From Fragilariopsis cylindrus CCMP1102 (lineage: Eukaryota > Bacillariophyta > Bacillariophyceae > Bacillariales > Bacillariaceae): a stretch of 64,000 nt of DNA. This document shows, piece after piece, positions 55,030 through 64,000 of the stretch; position 1 is the stretch's first letter, and every line of letters begins with the position of its first letter. A program made the position numbers and the translations under genes. The DNA lies in assembly GCA_900095095.1 (NCBI GenBank), contig FMBT01000323.1:62001-126000 (forward strand), in the 5' to 3' direction. Below the pieces are notes generated by a model. That model had not been told where the DNA came from. It did not search any database and saw nothing but the letters and a program-made list of their open reading frames with translations.

Positions 55030-56682
55030 TTAAAGGATTTTTGAAACTCCTGGAATGGACCAAATGATATATGCTAATGTCCAATCAAAGATCAATGCTA
55101 AGACAGAAGAGAATAAAAACCCAACCATGACCCAACCACCATCTGTACCATTGATGTTAGTAGCATTCATGACAAGTTGCCAGCATTTTAATGCGGCTGG
55201 GACAGGCAAGATCATTTGTATCAAGTAGGCAGTGTACATTGACTTGGAGAAAAAATCAGTAAAGAAGTATTTGGTATTAACAAAATCCATAAAGAAGATT
55301 GTGACGGCAAGACCAATTGGAATGCACTGGATACCATATACAAATGCAAAATAGGAGTTCAGAGCTGGTGTTGGTTTATTTGTAATGAAGATAATACCAA
55401 ATACAACTGCTGAAACAAGAGCCCACAAATAGATTACAATCCGAGACTTGTTTACTTTGATTTCCTCAATCCAATTGTTACGTGCTGCTAAAGCTCCACC
55501 AAAGAAGAATAGGATATAGGCCCAATATGAGATCCAAAACTGGGGAACAGTGATAACATTATCAAAAAAAGGAAAGAATAAGGTTGTTATACCTGCAGCC
55601 AAACCAAGAATTAAGCTAATTCCAAACAAAGCCAAAATAGAAGGACATTTGACCTTTGGACTCCATTTTTCACCACATATGTAGGCGTATGCAATGTTAA
55701 ATATGATCAATTGCAAAAGAAACCAAGCAACACTTGTAGTGAATACATTATATGGAAGATTATATTTGCCTTCGAAAAGATATGAACCCTCAGATGAGTA
55801 GGGATAGAGGGTAAATCCCAAAATTACAAAAGGAATACCAAGTCGTTTCACACGTTCAAATAGAAATGAATATCTTCCTTTCTTATCCAAAGAAGATGGA
55901 CAGAAATACCCAGAAAAGAAAAAGAAGAGATGCATGAAGAAACTATTCAATAAAACCTCAATAAAAGCGAGTACAACAATACCCCAACTGGAACCAGGAT
56001 CTCCTGCAAGAATATATTCTTCAGGTGAAAATGGCAAATCGAACTTGTATATAACATGTGATATGATCACAAGGCACGTGAGGAAGATCTTGATATTGTT
56101 GATAAAATCAATTTTTTGTTTTGTTGCTGGAATTGTTGGGGTTGTTTCTGTTAGTTCTTGTTCTCCTTGCTCCAGTTCATTAGCTGCAGTTACCAATACG
56201 TCTTCTTCTTCTTCTTGTGATGGTAATGGTGTTGACTTGGCTACTGACAATGGTGCAACAACTTGAGTTGTTGTTTCATCATGGCTGCTGTCTTCTCCTT
56301 CTCCTTCTCCTTCTGCAGTAAACAATCTTTTCCAGAGGTAACAGAAAAGTAAGTTCAATGGTACTCCACCAATAACCAATAGAGGAGTGGCTATACGATA
56401 TCCAATAGGGAGAGGATAATAAAGACCAATATCAGCGTTCATCAGGAATGACCAAAGGATGAAGAAAATAATTCCACTAACTAAGTAGATGGGTGAATAG
56501 TGTTTTGACTTTGTTGAGTTCGACCAAATCCACTGGGATACAACATACTGCGTCAAAACCGTGGCGAAAGCAACGAGAATATTAGTGATACATATTGTTT
56601 TCATGGCATACATTGACTGTTGGTGATTAGATTCATCCCAGTTAGCATATAAGATACTGAAAGCTGTTGAGTTGTTTTCCAT
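55030..56682 (-). CDS. Acyltransferase-3 family integral membrane protein, 550 aa
   Basis: Single exon, ATG at 56682. About four helices in the first 125 residues are followed by an acidic Glu/Gln/Thr loop (about 127-190). The acyltransferase-3 core begins KQKIDFINNIKIFLTCLVII with a helix-borne SHVIYK. It continues with a FFMHLFFFFSGYFC segment, RVKRLGIPFVILGF, AWFLLQLIIFN and about eight more helices. The RVKRLxIPF and WFL..LIIF blocks are the usual landmarks of the OpgC/Oac family, which transfers acetyl, succinyl or similar groups to sugars or lipids at a membrane. The bacterial catalytic His is usually in the first core helix, and His in IISHVIYK fits that. The acceptor is unknown. Four N-terminal helices ahead of the core are extra. 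No intron; ordinary AT-rich codon use. Confidence 0.75.
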   Translation of the reverse strand: MENNSTAFSILYANWDESNHQQSMYAMKTICITNILVAFATVLTQYVVSQWIWSNSTKSKHYSPIYLVSGIIFFILWSFLMNADIGLYYPLPIGYRIATPLLVIGGVPLNLLFCYLWKRLFTAEGEGEGEDSSHDETTTQVVAPLSVAKSTPLPSQEEEEDVLVTAANELEQGEQELTETTPTIPATKQKIDFINNIKIFLTCLVIISHVIYKFDLPFSPEEYILAGDPGSSWGIVVLAFIEVLLNSFFMHLFFFFSGYFCPSSLDKKGRYSFLFERVKRLGIPFVILGFTLYPYSSEGSYLFEGKYNLPYNVFTTSVAWFLLQLIIFNIAYAYICGEKWSPKVKCPSILALFGISLILGLAAGITTLFFPFFDNVITVPQFWISYWAYILFFFGGALAARNNWIEEIKVNKSRIVIYLWALVSAVVFGIIFITNKPTPALNSYFAFVYGIQCIPIGLAVTIFFMDFVNTKYFFTDFFSKSMYTAYLIQMILPVPAALKCWQLVMNATNINGTDGGWVMVGFLFSSVLALIFDWTLAYIIWSIPGVSKIL

Positions 56683-57695
56683 AATGATTGTCTTTGTCTT
56701 GTCTTGTCTTTTTTTTGATGATGAGTTACTATATTATTCGTTTTTAATTTTATAAGCATTTGAATTACAATATGATGTGTTGATGATGACTTAAATACGT
56801 AAAGTAATCCTTCACTTGCGACGAACGCATTGTACTACTAGCTTCTAGGAAGTTCCTGTACAATTATTAATTGTATTTTTGTATTCGTGGTAAACGAAAT
56901 CAAATAAATCTAAAATCGCTTAATCGTACTTTTTTTATTCGTGGTAAATTAATCTTGCAATTGTTCACACTTATCAGACCCGAGTTCTTTTCATTCGTGT
57001 TTAGCACCATCTTTGAGATAATAAGTATGAAGATCTCATTTCCATCGCGCTTCAATCAACGTCGATCAACGTCGATCAACGTCGATCAAAACAATAATCA
57101 TCCCATCACTTCAATCGACGTACAGTAATTGATGATGGCGAAAACAAACAGCAACATCAGCACCACCAGCAATATCGGGCTCAATGGTAATCACAACGAG
57201 CGAGAAGAATTACGAATAACAGCAAAATGACGAGGACGTGGATAAGGAATTTTCCGAATACTACGACGGTGATGACAGATGTTGGATGTTTTAAAGAAGA
57301 AAAAATCAGCAAGACGTAGACAAGTGTGCATGTTGGTAGTACTTTCCAGGTTTTAAAATTTCTATTCAGTATTATATATTCTACTGAGAAATAAAATCAG
57401 AATCAAATTGAATAGTAAAATACAGAATCAATCATTATATAAATTATTGAAGTTATAGGCAGCATTCATTGGATTATCATACACAAAGTATTTTACCGTT
57501 CATGCAGTATCAAGTATATCTTTCTAGCTAGTGATGATGAAACTCGACTAACTTGAGTACCGTACAGTACGTATAGTGTAACATTCAATTCAATTCAATG
57601 CAATGCAATTCATTTCAATGCAATGCAATTCAATTCAATTCAATTCAATTCAATTCAAATTCCGTTTACTCCCCCCGAATTTTGTCATATTATTG
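56683..57695. other. Intergenic, no gene seen
   Basis: Promoter of the acyltransferase gene (left) and 3' side of the kinase gene (right). Repeats: CAACGTCGAT x3 at 57058-57087 and an AATTC/ATTCA array at 57585-57658 adjoining the kinase stop. A 30-codon frame from 57131 is not called. Confidence 0.5.
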
Positions 57696-60266
57696 TTATA
57701 AACTGTATACATCACGGAATTGTTCTAATACTTGTTTCGATGTCGGGCGATCATTTGTATTTAATGACATACTTTTATGTATAATATCAATAATAGTTTG
57801 TATTGTTCTACGTGTATCTATATTTGTATCTGTTTTACTATTATTGATTCTTTTTGTTGTTGTTGTACTAATTGGTGGTAATAAACCCTTTGAAATCTCT
57901 TCTACTTCGTGATCTTTTGTATATTGCCAATATGGATCCTTACCCTCCAGTATATAATATAATACACCACCTAAACCAAATATATCAATATTTTCATTAA
58001 TAGGTGGATAATTATCGATACTAAATTCATATGGTCGATATCCAACACCCCAGGACAGTGGTACTTGATTTGTATAGTAGGGACATGCTGCTTCCATAAT
58101 ATTATCGCCACTTGTTGTACCAGCGGACGATGCAGTTGACGTTGACGTCGACGACGTTGCTGCAGTTGCAGTTCTATTAAATTTTCTTAATATTGAATAA
58201 TTAAAATCATTCAATTTCAATCGAAATGTTGTTTTCTTTCCCTTACCTAATTGTACCAGAATAAAATTTTCAGGTTTGATATCACCATGTATTATAGTTG
58301 CTGGACGACCTATTGGATCTACTACTATTGCAGTTTTTGATGACGAACCTGATGATCTACTACTTGATAATGATGAAGAGTACTCGTCGTCGTCATAATC
58401 AATGGTATGTAAATCATATATAGCTTTTATTGCTTCATAGGAGTATTGAATTTTTGTTTCTAATGTCAATTCGGGTGTACGTGTGTGATGATGATGATGA
58501 TGATGATCTTTATTGTTGCGATGACGACGATTTTTAGCAATATGATGTAAATCATCATAACCCCTTTCATACAACCCCGATACACCACAATGTCCATAGA
58601 TATCTAATATGTAGGGACTTGCCGTCATTTTTTGACTGATTACAGAATCCACTCGATGCATTTCAAATGAGGCAATATCAAATGGAAATTCACGATCCGT
58701 ATCTAAACCAAACATTTTAATTACAATTTTGGAATCATCATTCACAGTATCATTATCATCTCGTTTTTCATCATCATCATCATCATCTCGTGTTTCATCA
58801 TCTACATCTACATCATCTCGAGGATATATATTATCTAATAAATAGGCAGTTCGGTATGAACCTTTTCCTAACACTTCAATATTGACCATGGCAGTATTAC
58901 CAACTTCATTTCCTAATATACCTAATTCATGCATTGTATTACAAACTGGATAATTGCGTTTTTGCCAGACACGTTCTTTATTATTATTAGATTTAGATGA
59001 GTAGCTCTTCTTAGACTTAGAATTGGAGGATGGATCCAACTGCTCTATAATCGACCATTCATCATCCTCGTCATCGCTGTCACCACTACGTTCACAATCG
59101 TCGTTGTCGTCACTGCCACTACCACTTCTCTCATCATCTACGTCTGCACTCTGTCTTTTGTTGCTGTTACTACACCTCACTCTTTGATAGACTGCATAAA
59201 AATCAGTAGCTTCTTGATCATCGGCAGTATCATCACCAGGATAGATACAATCTTGTTTATAATTATTGGATTGTTGATTGACATATAATTGATGATGCAA
59301 TTGATCAATATCTTCAGTATGACTCCGTGGTATATTTTGACTATGGGTTGGATGTTCTTGATATTGCCAGTATTTATTCTGTTTATTGTTCTTCTTTATT
59401 TTTTTTTCATTTAGACGTGAAATCTTTTTCACTCTTTTATAATGTTGAAATGAATACCCTGCATTATCTATTAAACCAACAATTCTTGGTGAATAATGAC
59501 TTTTAGAATGGTTAGTATGAGTGACAACATCATTATTGCTGGCACTTATTATTGTTCGACTCTTCTTCTTGTTGTTGTTGCTGATGTTGCTGATACCGAC
59601 AATACTGATATGTTTTATTGATGTCGTTTTTGATGGTGATGTCAAGTCAACGACGACAACATCAGCAGTAGTAGTAGTAGTAGCAGCTTTGTTATCATTA
59701 TCATTATCATCATTGGCAAAGTCGAAAAGACTGGTATATCGCTTTGGTGCCAAAACGGCGAGGGATTCATCAGCAGTAGCAGCAGCAGCAGCAACTGTAT
59801 CATTCTCGTGAATCAACAGAAGACTGGCATTTTCTTGATGTCGACGTTGACGTAATCGTTCTTGTTGTCGTTGACGTAGTCGTTGAATGTCCGTCATTGT
59901 TTTTGTCTCTATCTCTGTCTCTATCGTTTTCGTTTTATTATTAGTTTTAACAACAACCCTACTATCGTTATTGTGATTGATACGATTATGATTATAATTA
60001 TAAATATAAGGAGTCGTAGGAGCATCTAACTGGTATTCAGTACTAGTATAATCAGTATAATTGTCTTTTCTTCTGGTGCTTCTTTCATCATTATCAAAAT
60101 AATCTCTTAAATTTTGAATTATTTTCAAAATTGTATAGGACCATATAATAAACGAAATAAATGAACCAATCAATAAAATACGACGACGAGTACTAGAGAA
60201 ACAACCGCATGATCGCCGTCCAGTTCGTTGTTGTTTTTCCCTTATCTTAGTTTTAGCTGCAACCAT
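57696..60266 (-). CDS. Membrane-anchored protein kinase-like protein with altered HRD and DFG motifs, 856 aa
   Basis: Single exon, ATG at 60266. A basic tail with a Cys pair (RRSCGCFSS) precedes one membrane helix (ILLIGSFISFIIWSYTILKI, about 29-48). A low-complexity region of about 400 residues follows. The kinase domain starts at about 460: EVLGKGSYRTAYLL as Gly-rich loop, IVIKMF with the ATP-binding Lys, SFEMHRVDSV with the helix-C Glu, and IIHGDIKPENF as catalytic loop. HGD replaces HRD, with Asp, Lys and Asn kept. LNDFNYS replaces DFG, with the Asp kept. The activation-segment end is GYRPYEFS, with NENIDIFGLGGVLYYILEGK as helix F and NDRPTSKQVL as the final helix with its conserved Arg. 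Likely an active Ser/Thr kinase with a non-RD loop. Type II topology would put the domain in the lumen, as in Fam20-type or Golgi kinases, unless it is cytosolic. Confidence 0.75.
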   Translation of the reverse strand: MVAAKTKIREKQQRTGRRSCGCFSSTRRRILLIGSFISFIIWSYTILKIIQNLRDYFDNDERSTRRKDNYTDYTSTEYQLDAPTTPYIYNYNHNRINHNNDSRVVVKTNNKTKTIETEIETKTMTDIQRLRQRQQERLRQRRHQENASLLLIHENDTVAAAAATADESLAVLAPKRYTSLFDFANDDNDNDNKAATTTTTADVVVVDLTSPSKTTSIKHISIVGISNISNNNKKKSRTIISASNNDVVTHTNHSKSHYSPRIVGLIDNAGYSFQHYKRVKKISRLNEKKIKKNNKQNKYWQYQEHPTHSQNIPRSHTEDIDQLHHQLYVNQQSNNYKQDCIYPGDDTADDQEATDFYAVYQRVRCSNSNKRQSADVDDERSGSGSDDNDDCERSGDSDDEDDEWSIIEQLDPSSNSKSKKSYSSKSNNNKERVWQKRNYPVCNTMHELGILGNEVGNTAMVNIEVLGKGSYRTAYLLDNIYPRDDVDVDDETRDDDDDDEKRDDNDTVNDDSKIVIKMFGLDTDREFPFDIASFEMHRVDSVISQKMTASPYILDIYGHCGVSGLYERGYDDLHHIAKNRRHRNNKDHHHHHHHTRTPELTLETKIQYSYEAIKAIYDLHTIDYDDDEYSSSLSSSRSSGSSSKTAIVVDPIGRPATIIHGDIKPENFILVQLGKGKKTTFRLKLNDFNYSILRKFNRTATAATSSTSTSTASSAGTTSGDNIMEAACPYYTNQVPLSWGVGYRPYEFSIDNYPPINENIDIFGLGGVLYYILEGKDPYWQYTKDHEVEEISKGLLPPISTTTTKRINNSKTDTNIDTRRTIQTIIDIIHKSMSLNTNDRPTSKQVLEQFRDVYSL

Positions 60267-61231
60267 TATGTCGTTGTCGTTGTTGTTGTTGTGTCATTCG
60301 TCGCTCGGTTGTTCATTGTTACATGCATAATATATTATTATGATGTGATTGTTGTTTGTTCGAAAATGAAAATGAGACACGAACAAGATCTGGATTTATT
60401 TATTTATTATGCAAGTTTTGTATTTGACACGTGCCTAATTCGCCTAATTCGATGAAGAATTGAATCGTGACTCATCTTGCACGTGGAACTACAAAATCGA
60501 AAGGATCAATAATTATGAACACCAAAGTGTGAATGAAATCGAATCCGATTATTGTTGGAATTTTGATCACATAGATATGGAATGTGTCTTCGTGTAGTGT
60601 GAGGACCGGTAAAGACAAATTTATTACCCCTACCTGCTGAAAAGGTGAACTCATCGCTTGCAGTACAGTAGGATCATTTAAAAAAAAAAACTTCCTCTGC
60701 TCCACGATAACAAGATTGATTCATTCATTCACAACAACACATTCGCAAGTACTGCTTTTTCTGCGCATGAATAAAGCAAACATACCATATGGTAAATGGA
60801 TGTCTATTTGTGACGATGGACCGGACGCAAGAAACTAGCTAACTAGCTAGGCTAGGAGTACTGTTTAAGACTACGGTATGCATATAATTATTATTTATTA
60901 TTACGTATTTATTTTATTAATTCATTCATACATTCACATATATCGTTTCTGTTTTATTTTCGTTCTTTCATTCTTTTCTTAGTAGACCTTGTTTATTATT
61001 GTACACAACACTTCTTCTTTTTGATACTTGTATAATTTTTGTTGTTGTTGCATGTAGCACCCACCACAAGTGGCTACAATGCAAAGCAATGTTTTTTCGT
61101 TTTCGTTATTCTGTCACAACCGAAGATGCATGCAACGGACACGAAAGAGACGGGGACGGGACCGACCGTCGTTGCCTATTCATTTTCATTTTCACTCACG
61201 TTTACTGGTTAATTATAGAATATTACTATTA
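60267..61231. other. Intergenic, no gene seen
   Basis: Upstream of the kinase and downstream of HID1 (both minus). It has TATTTATTTATT tracts and GCTAGCTAAC repeats near 60836. Short frames here lack supporting features. Confidence 0.5.
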
Positions 61232-63602
61232 TTAGTGTAGATCTTCTTCTGAAACACTAACTTGAAATAATTCAATACATTGTCCATCAAACATTGGTAG
61301 AGATTGATTACGTAGGAAAATCACACCCCACATAAATGCAGTAAACCATAACGCGGTGTATTGATTTGGTTGATATTTACGTATAACAATTGCATGTGGT
61401 ACTGGAAGTAATCCAACCATAACAATATCTTGTAAGACATTTAATATTTCTTGTTCATCTACTGACCCTTGACGTTTAGCAACAATCTCATCCACAACAG
61501 GAACTAAATGTTGTAATAGACGTGTTACTGTTTCCAAAGGTAAACTAGTTTTCATTTCTCGTAACCAATCTTCTGTTGGTACAAATTTAGATCCCATATC
61601 ATCACCACCCATCATAGCACCTGCATTAGGTAATCCTTTTGGATCCATTTTTTGTGCCATTGCACGATCCGAATCATATTCGGTTCTATTTTGATCACCG
61701 TATGCCTTATGACATTGTTCTTGTGCCTTTTTCAGAGTAAGTGATGCTAATCGACCAAAAGAATCCTGTGATGGTGTAGAAGAAAGACAATGTGTGTGAG
61801 TTGAGGGGATATAGTATAAATCGTAATACAGTAATACGTCGACGGTGACGATTATGCAAAGAAAAAAGAAACGCACATCACGTGAAATGTCATCAAAAAC
61901 GCAGTCGATATAGTGACGAGAGACCAGCAATAACATGCACGAGACGGGACGTTTCGTGACAAATGATTGCTTGTTGCGTGTTGCTTGTTATTACATACCT
62001 TACGTCGAATTAATGCATATACTAAATGCGTATTACCATGATATTGATATTGTATAACATTATTAAATACCTCAAGGAGTAATGCTAAATGTCTATGTGC
62101 ATTTTCACCACTATATAAAAATTTCGGACTGGAAAATAATTCAAATAAATTCACTAATTTGACAGCTGCAACTAATGACATCGATCTCCAGTACGGTGAT
62201 ACGTTACATATGATTGTTAGAAAACAACTATATAATGGTACTAATTTATAGGCACCATTTACCACTAATTTATGTAATGTAATTGCTAATAAATCATGAT
62301 GACCACCACTAAATAATGGCAAATCACTTGGTAACTTCTTGGTAAATGGTTTATTTAATGCCACACCAAACGATCGTTCACCACTTAATTTTAATAAACA
62401 AAATGTACATATATGTACTAAACCAATTTGTGCTGGATCACGTCTTGATTTATACATCAAGAAACATATTGGTACCACTAAATCATTTATATTACATTTG
62501 GTTAAGACATGATTCATAAATAATGGATTTTCTTCTAAAAATTTCCATAATAATACTAATAATTCTTGAAAACATTCTAATTTCGTAGAACTGTTTGGTA
62601 AATATGTTGATTGGGGTTCATAAACATTTTTTAATAAACGAACAAAACCATTAAAAATAAAATCTAATTCTTGTACTGTATCAATTCTTGCCATTAAATT
62701 TCGAAATAAATTAAAACCACCCTTGGAGGCAATATCAAATTCTACTAATGGTTCACCTTTAACTGGATCAATGATTGGTTCCGGATTACCCGGCAATCCA
62801 CAATCTAATAAGACACATAATACTTGTGCGGACAATTCTACTAATTTAATATGTGAATCACTAAACCCAACATTCGCTGGATCAAATGTTAATACCGTAT
62901 TTAATAAGGAATAAAATAAACAGACAGCATTGGGTGCATCAGCAGCCGTTGCAACTGCTAACCATCGACTCGCCAGTGGATTGTATTCATCGGCTGGACT
63001 AAATAATGGATCACAACAGGCTGCTAATAATAAACGTAGCACTTCAATTCTATTTTTATCATATTTACGGGTGGTGCCATCATATCCTAATTGATTGGGA
63101 TGTATCCCGGATCCGGAGGCCCAGACAATCGAGGATGGACGTGGTACTAATGATACACCCACTTCGACAATTTTAATTTGATCTAATCCATGTACAGTCG
63201 ATCGTAATTCACGATCTTCTTTGGTATCCGATCGACGAAAGGCATTTGGTTTACTTGTACCATCCTTTTTATTCTTATTTGTGGGTGATGATCCTGATGA
63301 TCCTGTATCAATTTTATTTTCATAAAAATCACATGTAAATTGTGGAAGGAATAACATATGCATAGCAGCATGTACAACTAATAATGCTAATGGTTCTTGT
63401 TCATCATCTTGTCCACCACCATTATTATTATTACCACCTATAGCCTTAATATTCTCATCAGATTTACCAAGACTACTATTAGCAGCATTTGCTGCTTTTG
63501 CACCACCAATCATCAGTCCAATCTTTTCATCATCTGCTAAATCATCACTATTTGTACCCCAACACAATTGTTCCACTTGTTCATCCGCATCACCTAAATC
63601 AC
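61232..63602 (-). CDS. HID1 (high-temperature-induced dauer formation 1) homologue, 3' part
   Basis: Exon 63602-61999 has acceptor GTATGCAG and starts at phase 1. It joins exon 61765-61232 at phase 0 (RRK|DSFGRLASLTLKKAQEQ). Recognisable HID1 blocks are LALLVVHAAMHMLFLPQFTC, the Asn-Arg-Ile-Glu-Val-Leu-Arg-Leu-Leu-Leu segment, LFYSLLNTVLTFDP, PICFLMYKSRRDPAQIG, VHICTFCLLKLSGERSFGV and LLEVFNNVIQYQYHGNTHLV. The final exon has LPLETVTRLLQHLVPVVDEI. HID1 is a peripheral trans-Golgi protein needed for dense-core or secretory cargo sorting in animals, and homologues occur widely in eukaryotes. Inserted Asn/Gly and Lys/Asp low-complexity segments (about 63270-63440) are local. The N-terminal exons lie beyond the right end. 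The hydrophobic frame upstream of 63602 is intron, not a signal peptide. Confidence 0.85.
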
Positions 63603-64000
63603 CTGCATACACGTACGATGAAATGAATTTTATATAGTAAATGGAAAGAAGGAGAAGAGACAGAAGAAACATATTAGGTTAGATATAGGAAAGTGGGTTT
63701 TGAATAATTGATAGTATGAGTAGAATTCGAGACGGAGAAAGAGGGGGGGAGGAAGCATCATCACAACCACGGCGATGGATGACTTGACATTGCTGTTTAT
63801 CCCGACACGAGTAGAATTAAGTAAGACGGAACATAAAACTTCAAATAGGAAGCAAGCAGGTATGAACGCGAAAGAGAGAGAGATAGAGTCTTGGTACAGG
63901 ACAGGACAGGCGTCAGCAAAAGAAGAAACTGTGGACCTGCATGCAAAAGCATGCCCATCGAGCTATAACCACGGCAGGCGGTAGCAGCATTCTTTCTTTT
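63603..64000. other. Intron of HID1 or 5' flank; nothing else recognised
   Basis: The sequence before the acceptor at 63603 should be intron. A 69-codon plus-strand frame at 63775 has no supporting feature. A GAGAGAGG-rich tract occurs at 63730-63752. Confidence 0.4.

Noticed and set aside
61766-61998. Possible coding extension of HID1 through the gap
   Set aside because: Frames here are the intron (donor at 61998, acceptor at 61766); the exons join cleanly at phase 0.
63603-63672. Apparent signal peptide MFLLSLLLLSIYY before HID1 sequence
   Set aside because: HID1 is not a signal-bearing protein, and the stretch ends in a GTATGCAG acceptor, so it is intron.

Overview
This is a nuclear segment from a photosynthetic stramenopile, most likely a diatom. 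Four observations support that. Protein-coding genes are AT-rich and have short GT-AG introns. Several secreted or membrane proteins carry the Pro/Ser/Ala/Thr linkers and ShK-like cysteine modules that diatoms favour. One amino-acid biosynthesis enzyme starts with a signal peptide followed by an ADAF/V junction, the usual bipartite plastid-targeting signal of diatoms. Two tandem F-box/LRR-like genes end in a 'RWFRSDLT..NM.ML..ERP' block that I associate with diatom F-box families. Species cannot be named from the window. No tRNA, rRNA, CRISPR array, intact retroelement or viral element was recognised.

Layout, left to right. (1) 0-7.5 kb: 3' end of an atypical short-chain dehydrogenase (+), a five-exon Golgi-type sulfotransferase (-), and a ZIP metal transporter (+) sharing a divergent promoter with it. 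(2) 7.5-15.3 kb: a triplet-repeat-built ORF, then a block of higher GC and different codon use. That block holds an intronless flavin-binding + ferredoxin-reductase-type oxidoreductase, a frame-broken eight-helix membrane protein gene, a near-identical inverted 118-bp fragment of that gene, and a second interleaved inverted pair. It ends at a small mitochondrial protein gene. (3) 15.3-21.4 kb: gene-free relic DNA with an imperfect long inverted repeat. (4) 21.4-31 kb: a secreted mucin-like protein and a large ferric-reductase/NOX-like protein. (5) 31-41 kb: a signal-anchored DnaJ/VHL-beta-like/ShK fusion, a PC-esterase-like type II membrane protein, and a seven-module cysteine-rich secreted protein with two tandemly duplicated alternative last exons. 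(6) 41-48.5 kb: a MITE-like element, a plastid-targeted fusion of arogenate/prephenate dehydratase and dehydrogenase, and a gene desert with a six-copy 194-bp satellite. (7) 48.5-53.5 kb: tandem F-box-like paralogues around a small single-pass membrane protein, with duplicated spacers. (8) 55-64 kb: an acyltransferase-3 family membrane protein, a membrane-anchored atypical kinase, and the 3' part of a HID1 gene.

Many genes point to the secretory pathway and the wall (sulfotransferase, PC-esterase, acyltransferase 3, HID1, two secreted linker-rich proteins, an ER J-domain protein). Eukaryotic neighbours need not share a function, so this is an observation and not a cluster claim. Coordinates of spliced genes are outer limits, with exon limits given in the evidence. 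All homology statements are by eye, from motifs.
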